From: Magnetovibrio sp.
Lineage (GTDB): Bacteria > Pseudomonadota > Alphaproteobacteria > Rhodospirillales > Casp-alpha2
DNA: 64,000 bases
Direction of reading: 5' to 3'
NCBI GenBank assembly: GCA_002690705.1
Contig: NZFO01000016.1
Span: 160,843-224,842 of the forward strand
Shown here: piece by piece, positions 26,282 to 34,722 of the stretch
Layout: each line of letters begins with the position of its first letter
Numbering within the stretch: the first letter of the stretch is position 1
Position numbers and translations under genes: made by a program
The notes under the pieces: generated by a model
Databases searched by the model: none
What the model was told of the DNA's origin: nothing
What the model saw: only the letters and a program-made list of their open reading frames with translations

Positions 26282-27253
26282 TTATTTACCCCACCCCATC
26301 TCATCAGCAATACCCTTAAACTCCGTATATGAGGCATCAATCCAACTCTGGTAACCCTCGGGGCCAATCCACTGAATACCGGTTCCTTTAGCTTTCATTT
26401 GCTTCAGCAGGTCAGGGTCTTCGGACGCTTTTTTCATGACATTTGCCCACATATCGATAACGTCTTTGGGTGTCCCTTTTGGCGCAACCACACCGCGCTT
26501 AAGTGAGAAAACCATATCCACGCCCATTTCTTTCAGAGTAGGAAGGTCCGGTAAGGCAGGATCACGTTTTTCAGCAGCTATAGCATAAGCCTTGAGTTCG
26601 CCAGACTCGATGTATTTACGTCCTGAAGCAACGTTTAAACCTCCCAAAGAGATAGCACCTGAGAGCAGCGCTGTCATGCGCTGACGCGTTCCATCGAATG
26701 GAACAAATTTGAATTTCATACCAGTTTTCTTTTCCAGCAACAACCAGGTGAATTGACTAGTAGAACCGAAAGTCGCTCCGGTCGCAACAGTTCCCGGGTT
26801 CGCCTTTACGCCAGCTTGGAAGTCCTTAAAGTTTTTCCATGGAGCCTTCGCAGAGGCCCCGATGATATCAGGTGTATCGGTAAGCAGAGCAACAGGGTCA
26901 AAAGCATTATAGTGAAAGTTTATGCGACCGTTCAAATGACTCGTAAAAGCGCTTTGGTGGATCGCAAACAAAGTGCATCCGTCGGGCTTAGCTTTTGCAG
27001 CTTCTTTCGCGCCCTTATTACCGCCTTGGCCTGAGATTGTCACAACCTTGAGTCTTGGCTTTAAGCCCATTTTTTGGATGGTTTTTTCATAAATTGAGAA
27101 TAACACATGAGTCCCACCACCGGCTTTCCATGGCACTATCAGCTTTGCAGTGCTGCAAGGAAGGTTCGGCGCCGCTTTAGCATAGCCCATGAAACTTAAT
27201 GTACTCAGTGCAACGATGGTAGTGACTGTCAAAATAAAAATCTTAGGATTCAT
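26282..27253 (-). CDS. tctC: TTT periplasmic substrate-binding protein TctC (Bug family)
   Basis: 323 residues from the ATG at 27253, 7 bases after AGGAG; a GTG two codons earlier is less well placed. Signal peptide at 1-29 (hydrophobic ILTVTTIVALSTLSFMGYA, cleavage near AKAAP). Mature protein with Bug-family features: LIVPWKAGGGTHVLFSIYEK, GSTSQFTWLLLEKKTGMKFKF and VPFDGTRQRMTALLSGAI, and DLPTLKEMGVDMVFSLKRGVVAPKG. It should deliver a carboxylate to TctAB. There are 24 bases between the start and the first of three perfect 21-bp repeats, so transcription or its control lies in the upstream region. Confidence 0.92.
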   Translation of the reverse strand: MNPKIFILTVTTIVALSTLSFMGYAKAAPNLPCSTAKLIVPWKAGGGTHVLFSIYEKTIQKMGLKPRLKVVTISGQGGNKGAKEAAKAKPDGCTLFAIHQSAFTSHLNGRINFHYNAFDPVALLTDTPDIIGASAKAPWKNFKDFQAGVKANPGTVATGATFGSTSQFTWLLLEKKTGMKFKFVPFDGTRQRMTALLSGAISLGGLNVASGRKYIESGELKAYAIAAEKRDPALPDLPTLKEMGVDMVFSLKRGVVAPKGTPKDVIDMWANVMKKASEDPDLLKQMKAKGTGIQWIGPEGYQSWIDASYTEFKGIADEMGWGK

Positions 27254-27276
27254 AACCACGCTCCTTTTTTTACCAT

Positions 27277-27339
27277 TGATCTTTTAAAAGTACCGCCTGA
27301 TCTTTTAAAAGTACCGCCTGATCTTTTAAAAGTACCGCC
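27277..27339. repeat. Three perfect 21-bp tandem repeats upstream of tctC
   Basis: The unit is T followed by GATCTTTTAAAAGTACCGCC; copies start at 27277, 27298 and 27319 and are identical. Each contains the 10-bp palindrome CTTTTAAAAG. The period equals two helical turns, so identical sites would face the same side of DNA. The array begins 24 bases upstream of the tctC start codon on the minus strand. It may be a repeated operator, or a slipped-strand duplication in the 5' leader. Confidence 0.9.
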
Positions 27340-27616
27340 GTGTCGGGGGCGCTCACTCAAGCTTACTCGCAATTCTTCTCTAAAATATTAAAAATTCTAC
27401 CGTATGACCATATAGCCTAGAAAAGCAATTGATCAACGCTAACTTTGCAGTCTCCGCTTTCTATAAAACCTGCCTTAATATTATGCAATAAGATCGTTAG
27501 TTAAAATATTTTTGGTAACGTGCATCGACTGGAGGGCAAAAATCTGTCATATGCATAAAGTAGCAGCGACAGGCTTGTAAGGCATTAATGTCAGATCAAA
27601 AAGAATTGAGATAGTT
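27340..27616. promoter_or_regulatory. Divergent intergenic region between tctC and ggt
   Basis: Non-coding in all frames. With the tandem repeats it makes a 363-base divergent region that must hold promoters for the TTT-ComDE-ALDH operon (minus) and for ggt (plus). The part from 27370 to 27500 is AT-rich. I could not fix -35/-10 boxes with confidence. The ribosome-binding site of ggt is weak (GAGATAG about 4 bases before the ATG). Confidence 0.45.
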
Positions 27617-29212
27617 ATGCGTAACCTAGAACTCCCCGGGCGTTCACCAGCTCACGCCATCAACGGAATGGCTGCAACATCCCATACCCTGTCCACGTCG
27701 ACGGCCATTGATATTCTGAGGCGAGGCGGAAACGCCATGGATGCTGCTATTGCGGCTTGTGCCGTTCAGTGCGTAGTCGAACCTGAGTCGACAGGTATTG
27801 GGGGGGATTGCTTTTGTATGTACGCTCCGGGAGGGAAAGATAAAATTGTCGCTTTCAATGGATCTGGAAAAGCACCCAAAGCTGCAACCGTGGACTACTA
27901 TCTTGGCAGAGGGATTACCAGTATTGAGAGACAAACACCCGATGCTTGCGTGGTTCCCGGAGCTATCGACGCCTGGTTTCAGTTAAATCGGGACTTTGGA
28001 AGATTAGGACTCGATGAATTGTTGAAACAAGCTATTGATTACGCGCGTCATGGATATCCGGTGTCATCACGGGTTAGTCTCGATTTTCAATCGCAAGCGA
28101 ATATCATCGCTAATGAAGAAAACCTTAAATCAGTATTCATGCCTAGCGGACAGCTTCCCCGGGTTGGTGAAATACATAGGCAACCCGCGCTAGCTAACAC
28201 TATGGAAGCAATAGCGCACAAAGGCCGAGACGCGTTTTATCTTGGTGAAATTGCAGAAGACATGGTTGATTACCTTCGGAAACTAGGCGGACTTCACACC
28301 CTTGAAGATTTCGCTAACCTCAAGGGTGATTATGTCACGCCGATCTCGACTGAATTTCGCGGTCATACGGTTTGGGAATGTCCACCGAATGGACAGGGCG
28401 TGATTGCATTGCAATTACTAAATATTATTGCCGGTTTCAATACCCAGAATGTCGACCCCATCTCTGTGGAACGTCTTCACCAAGAAATTGAAGCAGGACG
28501 TCTTGCATACAATGACCGCAATACATTTTTAGCCGACCCAACCCAAGCGAATGTGCCGGTAGAAGATTTGCTATCCCAAGAGCATGCCAAGAATTTGCGT
28601 AGTCAAATAAATCCCGAATACCGGATAGAGCCCCTCTTGCGACCGAGCCTGCCAAAACATGAGAGTACAGTTTACATTTCGGTTGTTGATAAGGACCGAA
28701 ATGCTTGCTCCTTCATCAATACACTATTCCATTCGTTTGGCTCCGGTTTGATGGCTCCTAAAACCGGCGTCGTTTTCACCAACCGAGCACAAGGTTTTGT
28801 TATTAAACCCGGGCATCCAAATTGTATTGCACCTGAAAAGCGTCCAATGACAACTATCATCCCCGGAATGATTACTAAAGACGGACAAGCTAAGATGGCC
28901 TTCGGAGTTATGGGCGGACACTATCAAGCGTTCGGTCACATGCATTTTTTATCTCGTTTTTTTGATTTTGAACATGATATTCAAGAGGCACAAGATGCGC
29001 CGCGCGTGTTCCCAGTTTTAGGCGACGATACAGTTGAAATGGAGGATACAGTCCCAAGCGACGTTATTCAGGGTCTTGAAAAACTTGGACACAAACGAGT
29101 TCAACCCGACAAGCCAATCGGCGGGTCTCAAGCAATTTGGATCGATACAAAAAATGGCGTACTCACCGGTGGATCTGAACCGCGCAAAGATGGATGTGCC
29201 ATAGGTTTCTGA
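27617..29212 (+). CDS. ggt: Gamma-glutamyltransferase-family Ntn hydrolase
   Basis: 531 residues. N-terminal blocks SHTLSTSTAIDILRRGGNAM DAAIAACAVQ-type helix and VVEPESTGIGGDCFCMYA are those of gamma-glutamyltranspeptidases. The autocatalytic cleavage site is at Thr351 in PKHESTVYISVVDKDRN, which would become the N-terminal nucleophile of the small subunit; it is followed by SFINTLFHSFGSG and PEKRPMTTIIPGM. The C-terminus carries MGGHYQAFGHMHFL and GGSEPRKDGCAIGF. No signal peptide is seen, so the enzyme is probably cytoplasmic, unlike E. coli Ggt. Cytoplasmic members include cephalosporin/glutaryl acylases and gamma-glutamyl amide hydrolases; the substrate is uncertain. It is divergent from the TTT operon. 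Confidence 0.88.
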   Translation: MRNLELPGRSPAHAINGMAATSHTLSTSTAIDILRRGGNAMDAAIAACAVQCVVEPESTGIGGDCFCMYAPGGKDKIVAFNGSGKAPKAATVDYYLGRGITSIERQTPDACVVPGAIDAWFQLNRDFGRLGLDELLKQAIDYARHGYPVSSRVSLDFQSQANIIANEENLKSVFMPSGQLPRVGEIHRQPALANTMEAIAHKGRDAFYLGEIAEDMVDYLRKLGGLHTLEDFANLKGDYVTPISTEFRGHTVWECPPNGQGVIALQLLNIIAGFNTQNVDPISVERLHQEIEAGRLAYNDRNTFLADPTQANVPVEDLLSQEHAKNLRSQINPEYRIEPLLRPSLPKHESTVYISVVDKDRNACSFINTLFHSFGSGLMAPKTGVVFTNRAQGFVIKPGHPNCIAPEKRPMTTIIPGMITKDGQAKMAFGVMGGHYQAFGHMHFLSRFFDFEHDIQEAQDAPRVFPVLGDDTVEMEDTVPSDVIQGLEKLGHKRVQPDKPIGGSQAIWIDTKNGVLTGGSEPRKDGCAIGF

Positions 29213-29243
29213 GAGCGTGGCAACACATCCTTTACAATATAAC

Positions 29244-29280
29244 TTTCAATCGGCCGCTCTACCAACTGAGCTCAGCCGGC
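29244..29280 (-). other. 5' half of a tRNA gene, truncated in the anticodon loop
   Basis: Read on the minus strand from 29280, GCCGGCT (acceptor strand) is followed by GA, a D-arm GCTCAGTTGGTAGAGC with perfect 4-bp stem, and GGCCGATTGAAA. Position 33 would be T and 34-36 GAA (Phe). The 3' half of the anticodon stem should read TCGGC but the DNA reads TTATA, and no T-arm or acceptor 3' strand follows. Position 8 is G and not the near-universal T. It is thus not a functional tRNA but a fragment. It abuts the truncated aminotransferase gene. Confidence 0.75.
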
Positions 29281-29299
29281 CTCCAGATAAATTACCAAA

Positions 29300-29575
29300 C
29301 AAAGCAGCAGCTATAATCAACGTTGGCTGAGAACGACAGAACAATAACGACCCATGCCCACCGTAAAAATCAATAAACTCGTTCCCATCTGCACCCCATT
29401 TTCTGGAACCTTTTGCAAGTTCTACATATAGAGGATACGGAGACATATGACGGGAGTCATGAACAACTCCGCTCAGAAAAAGATTTCGAGCTCGCTTATG
29501 ACGTGCCATGGCATGTTTGGTCTTTGACTGAAAAAGAGCAACCATATGAAAGTTAGATACGAGATTAACGCTCAT
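29300..29575 (-). pseudogene. N-terminal fragment of a class III aminotransferase (glutamate-1-semialdehyde aminomutase-like)
   Basis: The minus frame from 29575 reads RHKRARNLFLSGVVHDSRHM, then SPYPLYVELAKGSRKWGADG and NEFIDFYGGHGSLLFCRSQP, which matches the N-terminal 80 residues of glutamate-1-semialdehyde-type class III aminotransferases (pattern GSRKWDxDGNEYIDYxxGHG). The homology ends near 29300 and the frame then runs into a tRNA fragment, so about 350 residues including the PLP lysine are missing. It is a dead fragment, probably made by a deletion or recombination event whose right end is the tRNA half. It is unrelated in strand or function to ggt. Confidence 0.8.
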
Positions 29576-29887
29576 TAAGGCTCCCCAAAATTAATTAGTC
29601 CCTTTTGTGAAGCCAGATTGTCTGCAGCTTAATAGCAAGTCCCTACCACAGCACCTATTTGCAATGACAATTGCATGCAGATATCGCATGCCTCGAAATA
29701 AGGCACGCATTACGCGTATGCCAGAAAAACAAATCTAAAGGGCATTCCTAATGCGCATGCCCATAAAGGGCATTCCTAATGCGCATGCCCACATGAATTG
29801 CCCCTTCGCCAAGTCTGGCCCTATGATAAGTCTCATTACAGAGATTAGTCGCTGTTAGCTGCACTAGCAAAACTTGTTCATAAAAAT
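29576..29887. promoter_or_regulatory. Intergenic region upstream of livH, rich in palindromes
   Basis: No gene. It contains the paired 27-bp repeats at 29737-29791 and two related imperfect palindromes: GGCACGCATTACGCGTATGCC-like at 29702-29722 (written here as arms GGCA and TGCC) and GCATGC-containing sequence near 29673-29692. All share GCAT/ATGC half-sites. The region must include the promoter of the livHMGFK operon. Confidence 0.55.
29737..29791. repeat. Two perfect 27-bp direct repeats, each an inverted repeat (candidate operators)
   Basis: Copies at 29737-29763 and 29765-29791, offset 28 bases. The core is GGGCAT, an 11-base spacer TCCTAATGCGC, and ATGCCC, so each copy is itself a 6-bp-arm palindrome suited to a dimeric DNA-binding protein. 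They lie about 100 bases upstream of livH and have no coding reading. Operators of the liv operon are the likely role; a mobile or intergenic repeat family is the alternative. Confidence 0.85.
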
Positions 29888-30802
29888 TTGTTGCATTTTT
29901 CAGGCGGCTTTGAGAGCGGATGGGGGCTTATATTGTTTGGTCAATTGTTTATTAGTGGAGTTGCCACAGGCGCGCTTTACGCATTAACGGCAGTAGCCGT
30001 GGTTGTCGTCTTCCGCAACACACGTACCATCAATCTCGCCCAAGGTGATTTTGCAATGGTCGGAGCGTTTGCGGCATTAGTTTTTATCAAAGATTTTGGC
30101 CTAAATTATTATGTAGCTCTTTTCGGTGCTGTTCTAACGTGCGTGCTGCTAGGCATCGCTTTTGAGAGAATAGTTATGCGGCCGATTGCCGACTCAGATT
30201 GGTTAACATTATTCACGGCAACACTTGGAATGTACTACGTACTGCATGGCGTTGCTGGTTGGTTTTGGGGACGCGATACCAAAGCCTTCCCCGTAACATT
30301 CGACCCTACTCCTATTGAAGTGATCGGCGGCTTGGTCAGCCAGGGTCATGTGATCAATATGGCTTGGGCGGGGGGTATTGGGCTCATGTTATTTTGGTTC
30401 TTCCGATACACGAAACAAGGGATTGCTATGCGTGCCGTAACTGACGACCCGGACACCGCCATGCTAATGGGTATTCCAGTCAGGTTTATCGTGTTATTGA
30501 CTTGGGGTATGGCTGGTTTTTTAGCAGCCTTCGCTGGCGTCCTCTTGGCACCTATAGTTTATGTTGCGCCAGAGATGATGGATGAGGTGCTGATCAAAGG
30601 ATATGTAGCGGCAGTATTCGGGGGACTTTATTCCATCCCGGGTGCAATTTTGGGAGCACTGATGATTGGAATCACAGAAAATATGGCTGGCGGATACCTT
30701 GGCTCACACTTTAAAACCGCTACGGCCTTTGTCATGATCGTTGTACTCTTGGCATTTCGCCCTCAAGGTCTTTTTGGCATTCAAAAGCGGCGAGAATTTT
30801 AA
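29888..30802 (+). CDS. livH: Branched-chain-type ABC transporter permease LivH
   Basis: 304 residues if started at the TTG at 29888; a TTG at 29933 with GGGGG 6 bases upstream gives 289 residues and a more typical LivH N-terminus (GQLFISGVATGALYALTAVA). There is no ATG near the N-terminus, so an alternative start codon is certain. Eight or so transmembrane segments, with family blocks NTRTINLAQGDFAMVGAF, AMRAVTDDPDTAMLMGIP and KGYVAAVFGGLYSIPGAILG. It forms the inner-membrane channel with LivM. The stop overlaps the livM start (TAATG). First gene of livHMGFK. Confidence 0.9.
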   Translation: MLHFSGGFESGWGLILFGQLFISGVATGALYALTAVAVVVVFRNTRTINLAQGDFAMVGAFAALVFIKDFGLNYYVALFGAVLTCVLLGIAFERIVMRPIADSDWLTLFTATLGMYYVLHGVAGWFWGRDTKAFPVTFDPTPIEVIGGLVSQGHVINMAWAGGIGLMLFWFFRYTKQGIAMRAVTDDPDTAMLMGIPVRFIVLLTWGMAGFLAAFAGVLLAPIVYVAPEMMDEVLIKGYVAAVFGGLYSIPGAILGALMIGITENMAGGYLGSHFKTATAFVMIVVLLAFRPQGLFGIQKRREF

Positions 30803-31830
30803 TGTTTGGCCCAGTAAATAAATCGTCTCTGAACAGGGGAACATTAGCAAATATTACAACGCTCCGTCAAAACTGGGGCCTGATGATAGCGCTCTTTACC
30901 GCCGCGCTGGCATTCCCGTTCCTTCCGGGTGTCGAGGGATGGATGGCATCACAAGCGGCTCTTATCGTTGTTTATATTATTGCTGCCCAAGGCGTAAGTA
31001 TCCTGACTGGCTATACCGGCCTCGTTACAGTTGGACATGGGGGATTCTTAGCTATTGGTGCGTACACATCTGCATTGCTGACAAAATACTTCGCTGTCGA
31101 TCTTATCATCGGGATTATTTCCGGAGCAATCATGGCGGGCGTCTTTGGTTTTCTGCTGGGGCTCGTCTTTTTAAGATTATCTGGTGCTTTTATGGCTATC
31201 GGGACGCTCGGATTTGCATTCTTCGTTGGAACGATCGTCAATAATATCCCTATATTTGAGGGTCGGGAGGGTATTTCATTACCTACCAATCGGGTTTTAG
31301 GCATGGAAATTGGAGATACCGGTTTCTTAGTCATCTCGGTTATCGCTCTCGGCTTGACCACGCTCCTTATATATCGGCTGGTTCACTCAGGAGTTGGACG
31401 TGCTTTCATGGCCTTGCGAGATGCCGAACGCGCCGCGGAAAGCAGCGGTGTCAACAGGGTGAAGTACCGCACACTGTCTTTCACAATTAGCGCTGCTGTT
31501 ACTGGCGTAGCAGGGGGATTAAATGCACATATTGTCAATTATGTATCTGCAGAGGTTTTTGCTGATATTTGGTACTCCGTAGATTTTCTAGTTGCCACAG
31601 TGGTAGGCGGCTCAGCCATGTTAATGGGGCCATTTATCGGCGGGTTTTTTATCGTTATGGTTCCTTTCTTCCTCGAAGAGCTTGCTGACTTTTCATTCAT
31701 TTTAAAAGGGGTGGTTTTGATTGGGGTTCTGATTTTAGCTCCAGCTGGAATCGCAGGTGTGATAGCGCGTCCTTTTCAAGCCTTGCGGGCCAAGCGGATT
31801 TGCCCAAAAAGCACCGGACAGCCCAAATGA
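30802..31830 (+). CDS. livM: Branched-chain-type ABC transporter permease LivM
   Basis: 342 residues, ATG overlapping the livH stop. Multi-spanning; family blocks include AAQGVSILTGYTGLVTVGHGGFLAIGAYTSA, here seen as GYTGLVTVGHGGFLAIGAY, RALMALRD-type ALRDAERAAESSGVN, and VVGGSAMLMGPFIGG. The N-terminal 25 residues are hydrophilic before the first helix. The stop overlaps the livG start (ATGA). Together with LivH it transports amino acids or, in many alphaproteobacteria, amides and other small acids, so the name does not fix the substrate. Confidence 0.9.
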   Translation: MFGPVNKSSLNRGTLANITTLRQNWGLMIALFTAALAFPFLPGVEGWMASQAALIVVYIIAAQGVSILTGYTGLVTVGHGGFLAIGAYTSALLTKYFAVDLIIGIISGAIMAGVFGFLLGLVFLRLSGAFMAIGTLGFAFFVGTIVNNIPIFEGREGISLPTNRVLGMEIGDTGFLVISVIALGLTTLLIYRLVHSGVGRAFMALRDAERAAESSGVNRVKYRTLSFTISAAVTGVAGGLNAHIVNYVSAEVFADIWYSVDFLVATVVGGSAMLMGPFIGGFFIVMVPFFLEELADFSFILKGVVLIGVLILAPAGIAGVIARPFQALRAKRICPKSTGQPK

Positions 31831-32597
31831 CAGAGATACTCCGCTGCGAAAACGTACTTGTTAGCTTTGGTGGCGTCGTTGCGTGCAATAATATTACCCT
31901 CGGTATAACGGAAGGTAAGATCATTGGCCTCATTGGACCTAACGGCGCGGGAAAAACGACACTTTTCAATGTATTAACCCGCTTTCAGGACGCCGATACA
32001 GGTTCTCTCTATTTTCGTGGAGCTGATATTGGGCGACTAAAACCGCATGACATGGCTTCGATGGGCATGACGCGTACCTTTCAGAACATTAATCTATTCG
32101 CTGAACAATCTACTTTAGATAATATTTTGATAGGCGCTCACCATCTGATCGGGAACCCCTTTGCTAACATGTTTGGCTTACCAAGGGCTCGGAAAAATGA
32201 GCGAAAATTAATTGAACGGGCAAGACAAATCGCAGAAATGCTGCGCCTAGAAGACCAACTCAATAATGAGGTGAAGAACCTACCCTATGGCGTGCAAAAG
32301 AGAGTTGAAATGGCCCGTGCTCTGGCATCCAATCCAGAAATTATACTTCTTGATGAACCTGTCGCTGGGTGCAACGAAGAAGAGACAGCGGACTTGAAAG
32401 AGATTATTCAGCATGTCAATCGCGAATTAGGCATAACCGTATTTCTTGTTGAGCACGACATGTCCATGGTAATGAGCATTTGCGACTATATTTATGTAAT
32501 AAACTTTGGCGCGAACTTAGCCGAAGGTACCCCAGCGGAAATACAATCAAACTCGGACGTTATCAAAGCCTATCTGGGTGAGGAGGACGAGACATGA
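31827..32597 (+). CDS. livG: Branched-chain-type ABC transporter ATP-binding protein LivG
   Basis: 256 residues from the ATG at 31827 (MTEILRCENVLVSFGG), which overlaps the livM stop as ATGA; the frame opens further upstream with a TTG inside livM. Walker A GPNGAGKTTLF, Q-loop region RTFQNINLF, signature LPYGVQKRVEMARAL and Walker B IILLDEPVAGCNEEET, with switch His in FLVEHDMSMVM. The signature is LPYG in place of LSGGQ, as is normal for LivG. Coupled to livF by an ATGA overlap. Confidence 0.93.
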   Translation: MTEILRCENVLVSFGGVVACNNITLGITEGKIIGLIGPNGAGKTTLFNVLTRFQDADTGSLYFRGADIGRLKPHDMASMGMTRTFQNINLFAEQSTLDNILIGAHHLIGNPFANMFGLPRARKNERKLIERARQIAEMLRLEDQLNNEVKNLPYGVQKRVEMARALASNPEIILLDEPVAGCNEEETADLKEIIQHVNRELGITVFLVEHDMSMVMSICDYIYVINFGANLAEGTPAEIQSNSDVIKAYLGEEDET

Positions 32598-33313
32598 GTC
32601 TTCTCCTTGAATTAAGTGCTGTTGAAGCCAGCTACGGGGTAATCCGGGCCTTACAAGGCGTATCACTTGAAGTGGGCGACGGCGACATGGTCGCACTTTT
32701 AGGTGCTAACGGCGCAGGGAAATCAACAACTCTTCGCTCAATTTCCGGCATGGTTCCGCCAACTTCCGGCCAAATATTATTCGATGGGAAATCGCTAGCT
32801 GGATTAACGCCAAACGAGATTGTCAAGTTGGGTATCGCTCACGTCCCCGAGGGCCGAAAAATTTTTAAAGACCTGACTGTATCCGAAAACTTACGAATGG
32901 GCGCATACTCTCGGTCTGACAAGACTGGAATAATCGAAGATACGGATATGGTTCTGAATCTATTTCCCCGCCTAAAGGAACGCGAGGGGCAATTAGGAGG
33001 GTCATTAAGTGGGGGAGAGCAACAGATGTTAGCAATTGGACGTGGATTAATGGCTCGCCCACGACTTCTGCTGCTGGATGAGCCCTCTTTAGGACTCGCC
33101 CCAATTATCATTGCTGACATATTTACAACCTTGAAGGCTGTCAATGCAGAACGACGCATGACCATGCTAATTGTAGAACAAAATGCCAATGTAGCATTAA
33201 AAAACTGCCATTTTGGATACGTCTTGCGGGTTGGAAAGGTAGCTGTTTCAGGAGAGTCTGAGAAACTGCGTACGAATCGCGAGGTGGTAGAGTCATACTT
33301 AGGTGTTCATTAA
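32594..33313 (+). CDS. livF: Branched-chain-type ABC transporter ATP-binding protein LivF
   Basis: 239 residues. Walker A GANGAGKSTTLRSISG, the family segment IAHVPEGRKIFKDLTVSENLRMGA, signature LSGGEQQMLAIGRGL, Walker B LLLLDEPSLGLAPIII, and switch His replaced by Gln in IVEQNANVAL, as is normal for LivF. The ATG overlaps the livG stop. It forms the nucleotide-binding heterodimer with LivG. The substrate-binding protein gene follows after 183 bases. Confidence 0.93.
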   Translation: MSLLLELSAVEASYGVIRALQGVSLEVGDGDMVALLGANGAGKSTTLRSISGMVPPTSGQILFDGKSLAGLTPNEIVKLGIAHVPEGRKIFKDLTVSENLRMGAYSRSDKTGIIEDTDMVLNLFPRLKEREGQLGGSLSGGEQQMLAIGRGLMARPRLLLLDEPSLGLAPIIIADIFTTLKAVNAERRMTMLIVEQNANVALKNCHFGYVLRVGKVAVSGESEKLRTNREVVESYLGVH

Positions 33314-33496
33314 TCTTTTTTACCGCACGTCGGGTGTCTTCAGGGAGTATAGTCTTTTGGCAATCGTGGTTATTGCCAGATTGTGGCTTAGGGTAGTTTG
33401 TAGGACGGATGCCCCGAGTCATTAAAAATCATCAAAAGCAGCGTGAAAGGTTGCGTACTGATGGTAGACCCGTTCTTCACAAGGGAGGTAAAATTA

Positions 33497-34696
33497 GTGA
33501 CCAATATTATTAGACAACTAATAACTGTTGTGGGCAGTTTATTTGTCCTCACCATGTTTCAATCAGGCCATGCTTCAGATGGGCCGGGGATATCAAAAGA
33601 CCAGATTTTGATTTGCTCCTATCAACCAATGACAGGAAAAGTCTCCAGCTATTTTCGGATGGGCAAAGGTGCCGATGCGTGGTTCAAGCACGTCAATGAA
33701 AACGGCGGTATCAACGGACGTATGATCAAATTTAAAATGGTAGATGATAAGTACGAACCAGCTCGGACGAAAAATATCGTCAAACGCTTTATCGAACGCG
33801 ATAAATGTTTTGCTATAGTCGCACCATTGGGTTCAGCGCCAACAAAAGCTGTCATCGATTATATCGTTTCTAAAGACGTTCCCCTAATTGGTGCAGGAAC
33901 CGGTGCGGCTAAAAACGTTTTTTATAAAAGTCGCAATGTATTCCCGCTATATCCTCCTTACGATAAAGAAGGAACAGATTTAGTGCGCTTCACTAAGGAG
34001 GTGTTCAACGCAAAAAAAATTGGTGTTATCTATCAGAACGACGCCTCAGGGAAAACTCACCTAAAAGGTATTGAAGTCGGCCTCAAGCAATACGGCGTGG
34101 AGATGATTGCTGCGGAAGGCTACGAGCCAAAAGAAGTAGATCTCAGCTCTCAGGTTATCAAGATGAAAAGCGCCAATGTTGATGCTTTAATCTGCTCTTG
34201 TGCGCCAGAGCCCGCTGCTAAAGTTTACACTGAACGAGCCAAATTGGGTTGGAAGGCACCCGTGGTAAACGTATTTTTTGGTAAAAGTCCAAAAGTCCCT
34301 GAACTAGCGGGAAAAGGAGCCGTTGACGGAGTATATTTTGCTACCATCTTCCGCGAGTGGGATGATCCAAACGAACATATACAAAAAGCTAAGGCCATCT
34401 TGACCAAGTTCTATCCTGAAGAGCAACACGACGCTGTCCATCTCTGGGGTTTTACAGGTGCTCAAGTGTTCTCAGAAGCGGTCAAACGGATGGGTAGCGG
34501 CCCGATTACCCGTGCTAAGTTACTCGACACGCTGGAAGGAATCGATAACTGGAAGGGCAGTGTGGTGCCAGTTGTTAATATTGGCGAAGTCAAAGAAGGT
34601 GAAGAGGCTATAAAACACCTCCTCGTGCCAAGCATGAACTACGTTGTCTACAAGGGGGGTAAGTTCCAACCCTTTACCCCACCCTGGATGAAGTAA
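33497..34696 (+). CDS. livK: ABC transporter periplasmic substrate-binding protein (LivK-like)
   Basis: 399 residues from a GTG at 33497 with GGGAGG 8 bases upstream; this start places a normal signal peptide at the N-terminus (TNIIRQLITVVGSLFVLTMF, cleavage near GHAS), whereas upstream in-frame starts would bury it. The mature part has the type 1 periplasmic-binding fold: QPMTGKVSSYFRMGKGADAW, INENGGI-type VNENGGINGRMIKFKMVDD, IGVIYQNDASGKTHLKG and YTERAKLGWKAPVV. It captures the ligand for LivHMGF. The sequence VDALICSCAPEP with two Cys is unusual. The gene is followed by a clear terminator. Confidence 0.9.
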   Translation: MTNIIRQLITVVGSLFVLTMFQSGHASDGPGISKDQILICSYQPMTGKVSSYFRMGKGADAWFKHVNENGGINGRMIKFKMVDDKYEPARTKNIVKRFIERDKCFAIVAPLGSAPTKAVIDYIVSKDVPLIGAGTGAAKNVFYKSRNVFPLYPPYDKEGTDLVRFTKEVFNAKKIGVIYQNDASGKTHLKGIEVGLKQYGVEMIAAEGYEPKEVDLSSQVIKMKSANVDALICSCAPEPAAKVYTERAKLGWKAPVVNVFFGKSPKVPELAGKGAVDGVYFATIFREWDDPNEHIQKAKAILTKFYPEEQHDAVHLWGFTGAQVFSEAVKRMGSGPITRAKLLDTLEGIDNWKGSVVPVVNIGEVKEGEEAIKHLLVPSMNYVVYKGGKFQPFTPPWMK

Positions 34697-34722
34697 AGAT
34701 TAACGTAATTATTGTTAGATTA

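Noticed and set aside
27277..27339. CRISPR array
   Set aside because: Repeats are directly adjacent with no spacers and no cas genes are present.
29244..29280. Functional tRNA-Phe gene
   Set aside because: Only the 5' half is present, position 8 is G, and the anticodon stem, T-arm and acceptor 3' strand are missing.
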